Virus record (IMG/VR): IMGVR_UViG_3300025141_012665
Location: 1-64,000 of that record
Reading direction: 5' to 3' (one strand)
DNA: 64,000 nucleotides
Source of the DNA: a virus
Positions 50,580 to 58,993 of this stretch are shown here, piece after piece (within the stretch, counting starts at the first letter, position 1; the number at the start of each line of letters is the position of its first letter). The position numbers were made by a program, and so were the translations under genes. The notes below the pieces were generated by a model. That model searched no databases and was not told the DNA's origin. It saw only the letters and a list, made by a program, of their open reading frames with translations.

Positions 50580-51802
50580 GGTGTCGTCTTGTTTTTGAAA
50601 TTTAATATTGTCTTTCGCAGAGCCTCTGCTTTGACCTTTGCCAAGCTCAGGTCGCGATAGTTATTCTTAAACTGCATTATCTTTGATTGAACTTCTTCGG
50701 CGATTGGGCATATGCCCTTCTCATATCTGATTTTTTCATAGATGCTCGGATTAACCTTTACAAAATTTCTTTCAGACATAACGGGCTCAAGGTATGGAAC
50801 GCTCCATGCTGCATAAATTCCATCTCCACCGTTCTTTATATATTCTTTTCGAAACTCTTGCCAGCTAACTCCTATTGACTTTTCTCCTTCGTACTTTACA
50901 GCAAAAGTCCAACAAGAATTAGTTCTATCGTCTCCGGTTTTCTGAGGTCTCAGATAATCACATCCTGTTTCCGTTATAACATTCGAGAACAACTTCGAGG
51001 CTTTAACTCGAAGCTGTATCAGGTTTTCAAGATTTTCAAGTTGCGCGGAGGCAATGGCAGCGCTGAATTCTGACATCCTATAATTCCAGCCGATCTCGTC
51101 ATGTCTCTTATATTCAGGATCCTGAAAGTCATCAAGATTAAGTTTTGTTCTGCCTGTGGTGGCGGTTGAATTTTTAAATCCATGATTGCTTATTTTTCTT
51201 GCAATTGCCGCGTAATGCTCATTGTTTGTAGTAATGGCGCCGCCTTCACCGCAAGACATATGTTTAGAATTTTCAAAACTATAGCTTGCCAGCGCGCCGA
51301 ATGTCCCGACTAGTCTTCCCCTATATTCACTCATGAAACATTCGGCATTGTCTTCGATTACAGGAATATTATGCTCATTTGCTATTTCCATAATTTCGTC
51401 CATATCACACGGCAAACCATATAGGGGCACCACTATGATTGCCTTTGTCTTGGAAGTTATTTTTCTTTTCAAATCTGCCGGATCAATATTAAATGTCTCT
51501 GGATCTATGTCAGCATATACAGGTATGGCGCCTGCATGTATTGTAGCGCTCGTGTCCATTATTACAGTAAGTGCGGGGGATATAACCTCATCTCCGGGCT
51601 TCACCCCGACTGCTACCAATGCCGCATGCAGAGTTGATGTTCCGGAATTCATAGTAACTGCATACTCTGATCTAAACTTTTTACAAATTGATTCCTCTAG
51701 AAGCTGATTCCAGGTACCAGAAGTAGAAGACCAGTGCTCAGACTCTAGTACTTTCTTTAAATATTCAAGCTCGTTTCCAAAGTATTTGGGGGGATTTTTC
51801 AT
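50576..51802 (-). CDS. PLP-dependent sugar aminotransferase, DegT/DnrJ/EryC1/StrS family
   Basis: This 408-residue enzyme transfers an amino group to a keto-sugar. Family marks are 'NSGTSTLHAALVAVG', 'VISPALTVIMDTSATI', 'VIEDNAECF' and the PLP lysine at about K180 in SFENSKHMSCGEGG, which is followed by 'EIGWNYRMSEFSAAIA'. The longest frame begins at 51835, but ATG 51802 has AAGGAG about five bases upstream and overlaps the methyltransferase stop by just four bases, so I prefer it. In its place before the SDR and NeuB genes it probably supplies the amino-sugar needed for a nonulosonic acid. A normal-length family member, unlike the short copy at 58403-58993. Confidence 0.9.
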   Translation of the reverse strand: MKNPPKYFGNELEYLKKVLESEHWSSTSGTWNQLLEESICKKFRSEYAVTMNSGTSTLHAALVAVGVKPGDEVISPALTVIMDTSATIHAGAIPVYADIDPETFNIDPADLKRKITSKTKAIIVVPLYGLPCDMDEIMEIANEHNIPVIEDNAECFMSEYRGRLVGTFGALASYSFENSKHMSCGEGGAITTNNEHYAAIARKISNHGFKNSTATTGRTKLNLDDFQDPEYKRHDEIGWNYRMSEFSAAIASAQLENLENLIQLRVKASKLFSNVITETGCDYLRPQKTGDDRTNSCWTFAVKYEGEKSIGVSWQEFRKEYIKNGGDGIYAAWSVPYLEPVMSERNFVKVNPSIYEKIRYEKGICPIAEEVQSKIMQFKNNYRDLSLAKVKAEALRKTILNFKNKTTP

Positions 51803-52542
51803 GCCGACTCCTTTTCGAAATACAAAAAGCCCCAAGGAAGATGCAACACATCCGTAAACATCAGTCTCTTGTTAGAGTCGCTTTGTATTGTGTATGTGCC
51901 CCTACCATCATGAACATTGGAGAGATCAATATCAATTTCAAATTTTCTCTTAAACTTTATATGAAATCCATACCGGGATGCAATATGTTCCATTTTCTTG
52001 ATCGAGTGTATATTATACGGATATGCCTTATTGTAGCGTTCATCTCGAATTGTTATGTCATATTCAAGCGCCCTATTGGTAAAAAGAGAAAACATAAAGA
52101 CCCCCTTCTTTGCGTTTTGAAAACACTTCTCACAAAAACTTTCGCCTTTATCAAAATCTAAAAAAGAAAGCACCTGTGTTGAGCCGACTATATCATATTT
52201 TTCATTAAGATCTAAAACATTTAAATGTTTAAATGTCGTATTTTTTACTTCAAAATGACTATGTGCTTTTCTTGCTTCCTCTAAGTAATGCTTATTTATA
52301 TCAATGCCCACAAAACTGAAAGATGGATACTGATTGGCCAAGTACATAAGGTTGGCGCCGGCGGAGCACCCTACATCAAGGACACTTAAGCTTAGATTTT
52401 TTTCATCACCCAAAGATTCATCCAAACAATCAATAATAAATTTAGTGCTTCGATACATTTCATTATATTGGCGAGCATTGTAGAGATCCATCCCCTTGCA
52501 TTGGGATCCCCACACAGCATTTGAGCCTCTAATCATGTCCAT
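51799..52542 (-). CDS. SAM-dependent class I methyltransferase (247 aa)
   Basis: A Rossmann-type methyltransferase: motif I is 'SVLDVGCSAGANLMYLA', followed by 'FVGIDINKHYLEEARK' and 'EKYDIVGSTQVLSFLD' for motifs II and IV. The N-terminus (MDMIRGSNAVWGSQCKGMDL) resembles sugar-modifying methyltransferases in polysaccharide clusters. It probably O- or N-methylates an activated sugar or the finished glycan. AGAGG lies six bases before ATG. It overlaps the cytidylyltransferase gene by 14 bases and the aminotransferase by four, so it belongs to the same operon. The substrate is unknown. Confidence 0.87.
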   Translation of the reverse strand: MDMIRGSNAVWGSQCKGMDLYNARQYNEMYRSTKFIIDCLDESLGDEKNLSLSVLDVGCSAGANLMYLANQYPSFSFVGIDINKHYLEEARKAHSHFEVKNTTFKHLNVLDLNEKYDIVGSTQVLSFLDFDKGESFCEKCFQNAKKGVFMFSLFTNRALEYDITIRDERYNKAYPYNIHSIKKMEHIASRYGFHIKFKRKFEIDIDLSNVHDGRGTYTIQSDSNKRLMFTDVLHLPWGFLYFEKESA

Positions 52543-53302
52543 TTTTCGCCTCTTTAAGTTTAAGCTCGGTTTTGGAAATTTGATTATTTTTCCACCTTTC
52601 TTCTAGATAAAAATTAATATTAACCAATTCTTTGTTTTTGTCTAAGAATGTCAATATGTCTCGTGTATCAAATGCAGGGAGATCTATTTGTTCGACAACC
52701 TTTGAGAAGAAGTTAAAATCATCTTTATAGTCTAGTGTCATACGAATATCACTTCTCCGATAGGCGGCAGGAATATTTTTAAGCAAAGAAAGCTCAAACA
52801 ACCCGGTCTCTGTAAAATATACATACATCATTTCGGTGTCGTTGGTATCTTTTATTTCGCACACCTTTCTTAGTGCAGTGGTTTTTATACCATATGTAAA
52901 TGAACCACACACCACTTCATTACTGTGTATGAAATCGCATTGTTCATCATCAAACTGCTTAAACGCCACATCCATTAATTCATGGGAACAAAACAGATCA
53001 TCGCCATCAGCAGTTACAAAAAACTCTATATTATAACGATCACATGTGTCGAGCCAGCGCTGTAGCTTGTCTTCTTCGCTTCCCCTAAAAAAAGCAATAT
53101 TATTATTTGTTGCTATTTCGCACAACATATCATCCTCTGTCAATTTAGTCGTGCATAAAATGATCATATCGGCTAAATTAGATTTTTTGGCTTGATCGAT
53201 AACATACTCAATGGTGTGCTTTCCTTTAATCTTTTTATAGGACTTATTGGGCAACCTAGAAGAGTTGCTTCTAACTGTTATTAAAATTGCTTTTTTGCCC
53301 AC
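52529..53302 (-). CDS. SpsF/NeuA-like cytidylyltransferase (257 aa)
   Basis: Proteins of this group activate sugars or acids as CMP/NDP derivatives. The N-terminus 'ILITVRSNSSRLPNKSYKKI' is the expected nucleotide-binding start (R-x3-SRLPxK), and 'FFVTADGDDLFCS' contains the DxDD metal motif. The length agrees with SpsF-type cytidylyltransferases rather than with longer NeuA proteins. Together with the NeuB-family gene downstream it may make a CMP-nonulosonic acid. Start is GTG (53300-53302), served by a perfect sigma-70 promoter at 53327-53355. It overlaps the methyltransferase start by 14 bases. Confidence 0.82.
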   Translation of the reverse strand: MGKKAILITVRSNSSRLPNKSYKKIKGKHTIEYVIDQAKKSNLADMIILCTTKLTEDDMLCEIATNNNIAFFRGSEEDKLQRWLDTCDRYNIEFFVTADGDDLFCSHELMDVAFKQFDDEQCDFIHSNEVVCGSFTYGIKTTALRKVCEIKDTNDTEMMYVYFTETGLFELSLLKNIPAAYRRSDIRMTLDYKDDFNFFSKVVEQIDLPAFDTRDILTFLDKNKELVNINFYLEERWKNNQISKTELKLKEAKNGHD

Positions 53303-53326
53303 TTGAACTCACTTTGAATATTAATT

Positions 53327-53355
53327 ATTATAACCTATTTTGCATCAACTGTCAA
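53327..53355 (-). promoter_or_regulatory. Consensus sigma-70 promoter for the cytidylyltransferase gene
   Basis: Minus strand: TTGACA (53350-53355), exactly 17 nt, TATAAT (53327-53332), both perfect matches. The -35 lies in the final codons of the DUF115-like gene and the -10 just after its stop, making this the best-placed promoter of the sugar cluster. The leader to the GTG start is about 20 nt. Confidence 0.88.
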
Positions 53356-54198
53356 ATTATAAGGCAGATTATTCTTCTTAAAAGATAGATTATGTACCCG
53401 CACCCCTCGCGAGGAAGCAAGGGTGCACAAGTATTTTAAGTCTCCCAAAATCTGGACTCTTTCTCGTGGATCATCTAAAGCGTCCATCGGTTTAAACTTC
53501 CCATCAATCCTTCCTTCACCCATAGTGGCTTCACCCACCATGAAGCGTTCATCATTATATCCAGCATGGGTCATGCCCGTAGCCTGTAGCGACTTATTGT
53601 ATGACAAATCAAAACCAGTAACGCTAATGGGGTTACACCCCAGCCACAAAGCAAAGGCAATCATATGATTTGTTACAGTATTGCAACGAGAATAAGTCTT
53701 TCGCAATCCATGGTCTTGTGCTAATAAATTTTGAAATATCTGGTGTTCCCAGAGCCATGGATAGACCATGTTCATCTTTTCGTCTTCCCTTGCAATCTCT
53801 AAAAGATCTGAGAACTCGTGCAGTCTTGGTATCGTAACAAATGTTCTTATGTTTTTTTCCAGACATATCTTAAATGGCTCTTTGAGATCTTTAATATTGT
53901 TTGCTGCGCACCAGAAGTCTGGCTTAAAATCATCAAAGAAATTAATTTTATGAAACCAATTACATGTAATTTTTAAATGTGATTTATATTTTTCTTTATC
54001 AATATCTAAAAGGCTCGGGCCATGGCCCATTACCAAAGCCGGCTTGTTCAAGAAGCTGTCTTTTAGGTCACAAATCTTATCGAATCCCTCAAGCAAGTCC
54101 TTCTTAAAATTTTTCTTATCTTCGTCTCCCAGTATCTGCGCATTAGGCAGCCTAGTTGAATTATAGTTAGTGGCTGTATATTCTCTCAAATCTATCAT
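53335..54198 (-). CDS. DUF115/MptE-like protein of glycan clusters (287 aa)
   Basis: The core has the 'PALVMGHGPSLLDIDKEKY' loop (GxGPSL) that opens DUF115/6-hydroxymethylpterin-pyrophosphokinase-like domains, followed by 'FWCAANNIKDL' and, later, 'CNPISVTGFDLSYN' and 'LKYLCTLASSRGV'. Related proteins occur beside flagellin and surface-glycan genes (Maf-like), where they are proposed to transfer nonulosonic acids. Its place before the cytidylyltransferase and NeuB agrees with that. Start: ATG 54198 (MIDLREYTATNY) with GGTGA upstream, four bases after the previous stop; the longer frame from 54255 overlaps the dehydratase by 53 bases and is less likely. Confidence 0.72.
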   Translation of the reverse strand: MIDLREYTATNYNSTRLPNAQILGDEDKKNFKKDLLEGFDKICDLKDSFLNKPALVMGHGPSLLDIDKEKYKSHLKITCNWFHKINFFDDFKPDFWCAANNIKDLKEPFKICLEKNIRTFVTIPRLHEFSDLLEIAREDEKMNMVYPWLWEHQIFQNLLAQDHGLRKTYSRCNTVTNHMIAFALWLGCNPISVTGFDLSYNKSLQATGMTHAGYNDERFMVGEATMGEGRIDGKFKPMDALDDPRERVQILGDLKYLCTLASSRGVRVHNLSFKKNNLPYNLTVDAK

Positions 54199-54202
54199 AT
54201 TT

Positions 54203-55153
54203 TCACCAAATAAAGTTTTGTTTGTAGTGTTTAACGATGTTGACAATTTCTTCATTAAACTTCTTTTTAGGCTCCCAACCTAGGCTCCGGAGCTTTCTAT
54301 CGTTTAGTGCGTATCGGACATCTTGCCCTTCGCGGTAGGCATTAAAATCAACATATTGCTCCCAGTTGTCGTCTGTTCCAAAATATGCCTTAATAATCTT
54401 CCTCACGGTTTCAGAATTCGGCTGCTCAAAGCCGCCGGCAACATTATAGATTTCATTAACATTACCAGACTCAATAACAGTCAAAACCGCTTCGGCTGTA
54501 TCGTCTGCATGCAACCAATTGCGAATTGGCTTTCCTTCGTCATGAAGTTTAATCTTCTTTCCTCTAGTAAGGTTTTTCACGGCAAGTGGTATAAGTTTTT
54601 CTGGATATTGTCCTATTCCATAATTATTTGTTGGTCTTAACATAATATATTCAACACCATAAGTTCGTGACCATGCATTGATCAGCATATCGCCGGCCGC
54701 TTTTGCTGCGGAATATGGGTTACTTGGCTTCAAGACATCGGCCTCTGAGTGTGCTCCAATCTCGATATCGCCATAAACCTCGTCGGTACTAATATGAATC
54801 AAAATTGGTTTATCATTAATGTTGGTAGGCTTATGCCTTATTAAATCCAGAAGGTTTTTTACACCCAGTATGTTGCTGTTGATGAAGTCGCCGCTGTTTA
54901 TTATACTATTCCCAACATGAGATTCTGCCGCGAAATTAACAATGTAATCGCAGTCATATAAGTGTTCAATGTCTTTAATATCTATCTTTTTAAAACAAAA
55001 ATTTGGATAGGCCTGAAACTCTTCTAACAAGGAAATGTCTGCTGCATATGTACACTTATCTACGCCATAAACTTTCCAACCTCGCTCCAAGCATTTTCTC
55101 GTAAAATAAGAACCTATGAAGCCTAGGCATCCCGTAACATAAACCAATTTCAT
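54203..55153 (-). CDS. rmlB: NDP-glucose 4,6-dehydratase, RmlB-like
   Basis: A short-chain dehydratase of 316 residues that makes a 4-keto-6-deoxy sugar from an NDP-hexose. The NAD loop is 'VTGCLGFIGSYF', the signature 'HISTDEVYGDIEIG' holds the Thr/Asp/Glu catalytic triad, and YSAAK carries Tyr and Lys; 'RPTNNYGIGQYPEKLIPLAV' is also typical. The opening (VDKCTYAADISLLEE) resembles dTDP-glucose dehydratases more than CDP-glucose dehydratase (RfbG), so the nucleotide is uncertain. It is coupled to RfbH by four bases (ATGA); the two could act in sequence to a 3,6-dideoxy-4-ketosugar. Slightly shorter than RmlB (about 350 aa). Confidence 0.88.
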   Translation of the reverse strand: MKLVYVTGCLGFIGSYFTRKCLERGWKVYGVDKCTYAADISLLEEFQAYPNFCFKKIDIKDIEHLYDCDYIVNFAAESHVGNSIINSGDFINSNILGVKNLLDLIRHKPTNINDKPILIHISTDEVYGDIEIGAHSEADVLKPSNPYSAAKAAGDMLINAWSRTYGVEYIMLRPTNNYGIGQYPEKLIPLAVKNLTRGKKIKLHDEGKPIRNWLHADDTAEAVLTVIESGNVNEIYNVAGGFEQPNSETVRKIIKAYFGTDDNWEQYVDFNAYREGQDVRYALNDRKLRSLGWEPKKKFNEEIVNIVKHYKQNFIW

Positions 55154-56481
55154 TTATTTCTCCTAAAGAAATCGTCAACTACTTTTTTAACATAGTCAAG
55201 CTTCTCCTCTGTTAGGCCGGCAAAAGTACCTAGAAAGAAGGAATTCGAAGCCGATAAACTAGCTATTGGAAATGCCTTTTTTAGATCTCCATATTCCCCG
55301 GCCAAATGATGGTAAGCAGGGTGAGCAAGAATATTTCCTGAAAAATAAGAACGAGTCTGGATTCGATTATTCTCCAAATGCGACACAATGTCCTGACGGG
55401 TAAAGTAAGCAGACTCTTTAATTGTAAGTAAATATGCAAACCAGCACGGATCAGATTTTTCTGTTGGCTCCGGAAGGTGAAAGTGTTCCTTGTATGGTCT
55501 AAATATTTCTTGCAATATTTCAAAATTTCTTCGTCGGGCTGCATCCAGATCTGGAAGCTTGCATAATTGTTCTAACCCTATAGCCGCTTGTAATTCCAAA
55601 GGTTTAAGATTGTAGCCTATTTCATCGTAAACATAGCGGTGATCATAAATTGCATCTGGCAAGCCCGGCAGCCAGTTTCTAAACCTATTTCCGCACGCAG
55701 TGGAAGACACTGTGCATGTTGTTTTTGCCGAATTGCAATAACATGCTCGGCCCCAATCACGAATGCTGGATATGGCTTTTCGAGCCGCAGGGTCATCAGT
55801 TGCAACAAACCCACCTTCTCCCATAGTCATGTGGTGTGCGGGATAAAAGGAGCATGTCGAGATGTGCCCAAATGATCCAAGCTTCTTTCCATCATAATAA
55901 GAGCCGAGTGCGTCACAAGAGTCCTCGATAAAGATAAGGTCATATTCTCGCACAATAGACATTAATCTTTCCATGTCTGGCGGGTTCCCAAAAACATGAG
56001 CAAACATAATTCCTCGAATACTTGGATCCTTTTTTAGCTCTTCTTCTACTTGGTCTAAATCTAAATTTAAATCTGGGAGCGTAACATCAACGAAGACAGG
56101 CTCGAATCCATTTTGAATAATTGGATTGAGGGTGGTGGGAAAACACGACACGGGGGTGATTATTTTAGATCCCTCCGGAAAGTTAAATGCATTCTTAGAT
56201 CGTAGAGAGGAGACAGCAAGAAGGTTAGCAGAACTTCCAGAATTTGTTAAAGAGCCGCGTTTCTTTCCAAGATAAGATGGAAATGCCTTCTCAAATTCGC
56301 GGGCTTTGTCGCCGAACACTAGCCAACTATCCAACAAGGATTCAACTGCTGCACAATATTCGTTCTCGTCAAAGATATGTCCAGAGTATGAAACCCAGTC
56401 TTTGTCCGGATTCCAGGCAATATCATTCTTTTTTTTCGCATATTGCTTCACTAGCTTCAAAATATCTTGTAGCTCACTCAT
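55150..56481 (-). CDS. rfbH: RfbH/E1-type PMP and [2Fe-2S]-dependent 3-dehydratase
   Basis: Homologue of CDP-4-keto-6-deoxy-D-glucose-3-dehydrase (E1), which removes the C3 hydroxyl in 3,6-dideoxyhexose synthesis. It has the DegT fold, but the PLP lysine is replaced by histidine (H217 in FYPAHHMTMGEGG), the hallmark of E1. The iron-sulfur cysteines are visible: C189 (EDSC), then C247, C249 and C256, giving C-x57-C-x1-C-x6-C; the E1 motif is C-x57-C-x1-C-x7-C. E1 normally needs the reductase E3 for electrons; no E3-like gene is in the window, although a two-[4Fe-4S] protein lies 5 kb upstream in the same operon. Full length (443 aa). Confidence 0.9.
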   Translation of the reverse strand: MSELQDILKLVKQYAKKKNDIAWNPDKDWVSYSGHIFDENEYCAAVESLLDSWLVFGDKAREFEKAFPSYLGKKRGSLTNSGSSANLLAVSSLRSKNAFNFPEGSKIITPVSCFPTTLNPIIQNGFEPVFVDVTLPDLNLDLDQVEEELKKDPSIRGIMFAHVFGNPPDMERLMSIVREYDLIFIEDSCDALGSYYDGKKLGSFGHISTCSFYPAHHMTMGEGGFVATDDPAARKAISSIRDWGRACYCNSAKTTCTVSSTACGNRFRNWLPGLPDAIYDHRYVYDEIGYNLKPLELQAAIGLEQLCKLPDLDAARRRNFEILQEIFRPYKEHFHLPEPTEKSDPCWFAYLLTIKESAYFTRQDIVSHLENNRIQTRSYFSGNILAHPAYHHLAGEYGDLKKAFPIASLSASNSFFLGTFAGLTEEKLDYVKKVVDDFFRRNK

Positions 56482-57424
56482 CTTTTAAATAATCCCACTC
56501 GTAGCTGTTTCTGTGTGCTGACCATGGTATATTGGTGTCCTTATACTTTTCTAGAATCTCTTCTCTTTTTTCCGGTATCACATAATCAGAATGCGCGTGA
56601 AATCCCCATTTTTCATGAAATAATTTATGCGCTTCTTCCGAAAATCTTAATTCAAGGCGCCGGCGAAAAGTATTCTTTGGATTCGGATGTGTCAAAATCA
56701 CCGAAGGAACCCAAATATTTATAAGATTATTTTTAAGGGATTCTAGTGCCCAATCTTCGTCGATGAGCATGGTATATGGCCCAAAATACGCACATTGGCC
56801 AATTTTCTTCATTGCTTCGGAGCTTACTACCATAAAATCCCATGGGCCATGGCACCTAACAGCGCGATCTGGAAAGTCCATTAGGTGTTTATTTTCGTTC
56901 GTTAATCGAGCGCCTTTGCTAAAATTGTGGCATTCATACACAAAGGGAAAATTTTTCATGTCGGAATGGAAGCCATTTCCAAAAGAATTTGGCATAGGGC
57001 CCTTGGGTAAGTTATAATAATTATTATTGGTGTACACTATCCAGCCAACTTCTTCTTCGCGACCCTCTATCTCCTCTAGTGTCTTACCAAAAAAATTAGG
57101 AGTGTGCATTATGATATCATCATGAGAAATGAGAACATACTTTGTTGTATCCCTATACCTTTCAAAAAACTCGTTGTAATCAGTTGCCCACGAATCTTTA
57201 GTGTATACCACTTCCAGCAACGAGCCATCCTTAATAAATTGCTTTAAATTTTGATCGCTAAATATTTGCTTTACAAAGGTCTCGATCTTTGGATCGTCAA
57301 CAACAATGTAAAACTTATAATCAAAATCTCCTATATTTTTTGCAATTGAATAAATTGTTTCAATTAGATTTGTCTTAAAAACATTAGGGCCGGCCGAGGC
57401 GATAAATACAGTGAGATCAGTCAT
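56474..57424 (-). CDS. GT-A-type glycosyltransferase (316 aa)
   Basis: A soluble, probably GT2-like enzyme. The N-terminus 'LTVFIASAGPNVFKTNLIET' and 'YKFYIVVDDPKIETF' give the nucleotide-binding fold; 'YVLISHDDIIMHTPNFFG' holds a DD metal motif in the expected spot, and 'GPYTMLIDEDWALESLKNN' a conserved acidic ED-W site. It would transfer an activated sugar to a growing glycan. There is no membrane segment. It overlaps the GMD gene by eight bases and RfbH by eight, so it is inside the operon. It is the only clear glycosyltransferase in the window, so other transfer steps must rely on genes outside it or on the host. Confidence 0.78.
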   Translation of the reverse strand: MTDLTVFIASAGPNVFKTNLIETIYSIAKNIGDFDYKFYIVVDDPKIETFVKQIFSDQNLKQFIKDGSLLEVVYTKDSWATDYNEFFERYRDTTKYVLISHDDIIMHTPNFFGKTLEEIEGREEEVGWIVYTNNNYYNLPKGPMPNSFGNGFHSDMKNFPFVYECHNFSKGARLTNENKHLMDFPDRAVRCHGPWDFMVVSSEAMKKIGQCAYFGPYTMLIDEDWALESLKNNLINIWVPSVILTHPNPKNTFRRRLELRFSEEAHKLFHEKWGFHAHSDYVIPEKREEILEKYKDTNIPWSAHRNSYEWDYLKDE

Positions 57425-58406
57425 CCACTCCCTCTTTGTTCAGCTTTAGCATCCAACTATCGATCATGTCGTCCATTAAAGTTTCGAAGGTAAACTCAGG
57501 CTGCCATCCAAGAACTTCGCGGGTTCTGGTAGAATCTCCTTTCAAATATTTCAACTCTTCGGGCCTCATATATATCGGGTTCTGTGTTACATGATTTCTA
57601 TAGTCCATACCCAGTTTTTCAAAAACATATTTACATAAATCTCGTACCGAGTTGGTTTCCCCTGTGGCTACTATCCACTCATCAGGGGTTTTATGGTTTA
57701 TAATCATATGCATTGCTTTAACATAATCCCTGGAGTGTCCCCAGTCCCTATAGGAATCTAAATTTCCCAATTCAAGCTTGTCTCGTATGCCCATCTTGAT
57801 TTCAACTGCGGCTTTCACTACTTTGTTGGTTACAAAATTTGTGCCGCGGCGAGGTGATTCATGATTAAATAAAACACCATTGCAAGCATGTAAACTGTAG
57901 GCATGCCTGTAGTGTCTTACTAGATTGAAAGCCAAAAGTTTAGCACACCCATATGGGCTAACTGGCTTCATGGGCGTCGACAGTCGCTGGGCGCCGTCGT
58001 CGTCTACTGAGTTCCCGAACATTTCTGAGGAACTGGCTTGGTAGAATTTGGCTTTCGGCGCGAACAACCTATAAGCCTCAAGAAGATTCAACACCGCCAT
58101 GCCATTTGTCTGAATAGTGAACGCCGGCATATCGAAACTGATCCGGACATGGCTCATGGCGGCTAGATTATATATTTCATCTGGCTGTACATCTAGCATA
58201 ATTTTAGTCAATGAGGTATTGTCCAGCATATCACCATAGTATGTGTGAATTTTATCACCTAAGTGAGCTATTCTACTGTCTTGGTTCTCTGCTACAGAGG
58301 ACCTTCGTATGATCCCGTGAACTTCATATCCCTGCTCTAGCAAATATTCCGCCAAATAACTTCCATCTTGTCCGCTAATGCCGCTAATTAATGCTCTCTT
58401 TTTCAT
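57417..58406 (-). CDS. gmd: GDP-mannose 4,6-dehydratase (second copy)
   Basis: Another full GMD (329 aa): SGISGQDG nucleotide loop (8-15), 'NLAAMSHVRISFDMP', '[11 protein letters not shown]', Y152-x3-K156, '[10 protein letters not shown]', 'NLDSYRDWGHSRDYVKAMH'. It differs clearly from the copy at 43883-44860 (for example SGISGQDG against [18 protein letters not shown] against [10 protein letters not shown]). The two are unlikely to be a recent duplication; they may have arrived with different sugar blocks. It is coupled by 4-8 base overlaps to its neighbours. Product: GDP-4-keto-6-deoxymannose. Confidence 0.93.
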   Translation of the reverse strand: MKKRALISGISGQDGSYLAEYLLEQGYEVHGIIRRSSVAENQDSRIAHLGDKIHTYYGDMLDNTSLTKIMLDVQPDEIYNLAAMSHVRISFDMPAFTIQTNGMAVLNLLEAYRLFAPKAKFYQASSSEMFGNSVDDDGAQRLSTPMKPVSPYGCAKLLAFNLVRHYRHAYSLHACNGVLFNHESPRRGTNFVTNKVVKAAVEIKMGIRDKLELGNLDSYRDWGHSRDYVKAMHMIINHKTPDEWIVATGETNSVRDLCKYVFEKLGMDYRNHVTQNPIYMRPEELKYLKGDSTRTREVLGWQPEFTFETLMDDMIDSWMLKLNKEGVDD

Positions 58407-58993
58407 TTAAAAATCTCCATCTGTGTTAAATCTGGCCAATCTGATATCACCCACTGCCTGGGGCTATTCTCGATTGCATCTCCAAGCTTTTGAAGGCCAA
58501 GCTGGGCTATCTCTGGCGTCATATAATAATGATACCCTATTGTATCGATATTTTGTCCTCTCCACGGCGCATCAGGCCGGCGACCATCATAGGACATTTT
58601 TTTTAAAAGCATTGCAGCCTCTTTGTTATCGGTAAGAATCATGCCGCCTCTGCCTAAGCTCAAATGCTTTCTGAATTGGAAACTCAAGCACATAAATGTG
58701 TCTGGTATATATGAATTCTTTCTCCACAATACCGCAGCATCTATAATATTTGTGCCCCCCAAATAATAAAAATCGGTCCAATCCTCATTGCGCCATTCTA
58801 AATCAATATTTAATTTATGCGCTAAAAAGGGTACCGATATATATGTGCGTTTCGGGACGCTGTACCGCTCTACTTGTTGAAGTCGCAGACACAACTCAAT
58901 AGCATGAGTGCAGCAATCCACAGCAACGGCATAGGGAGAGCCAAAAAAGCTAGCTACGCTGGCTTCAAACTTCTCTATTGCTTCAAAGCTCAT
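58403..58993 (-). CDS. Shortened DegT-like aminotransferase-family protein (196 aa)
   Basis: The DegT fold is recognisable: 'FEASVASFFGSPYAVAVDCC' for the N-terminal part, 'YISVPFLAHKLNIDLEWRNE', 'IIDAAVLWRKNSYIPDT' and the PLP-lysine region 'SFQFRKHLSLGRGGMILTDN' with lysine K109. 'YHYYMTPEIAQLGLQKLGDA' matches the 'GxNxxM-x3-AAxGLxQL' segment. Normal family members are 370-430 residues; here the middle is compact and the C-terminal domain is missing. All expected active-site landmarks of the N-terminal domain remain, so this may be a functional mini form rather than decay. It overlaps the methyltransferase and GMD genes by four bases each, which argues against a pseudogene. The role is uncertain. 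Confidence 0.72.
   Translation of the reverse strand: MSFEAIEKFEASVASFFGSPYAVAVDCCTHAIELCLRLQQVERYSVPKRTYISVPFLAHKLNIDLEWRNEDWTDFYYLGGTNIIDAAVLWRKNSYIPDTFMCLSFQFRKHLSLGRGGMILTDNKEAAMLLKKMSYDGRRPDAPWRGQNIDTIGYHYYMTPEIAQLGLQKLGDAIENSPRQWVISDWPDLTQMEIFK

Noticed and set aside
51802-51835. Longer start for the DegT aminotransferase at 51835 (and likewise 42137 for the hub and 54255 for the DUF115-like gene)
   Set aside because: Each longer start overlaps the previous gene by 37-53 nt and has a poor ribosome site, while the shorter ATG has a good one and sits at the stop of the previous gene.
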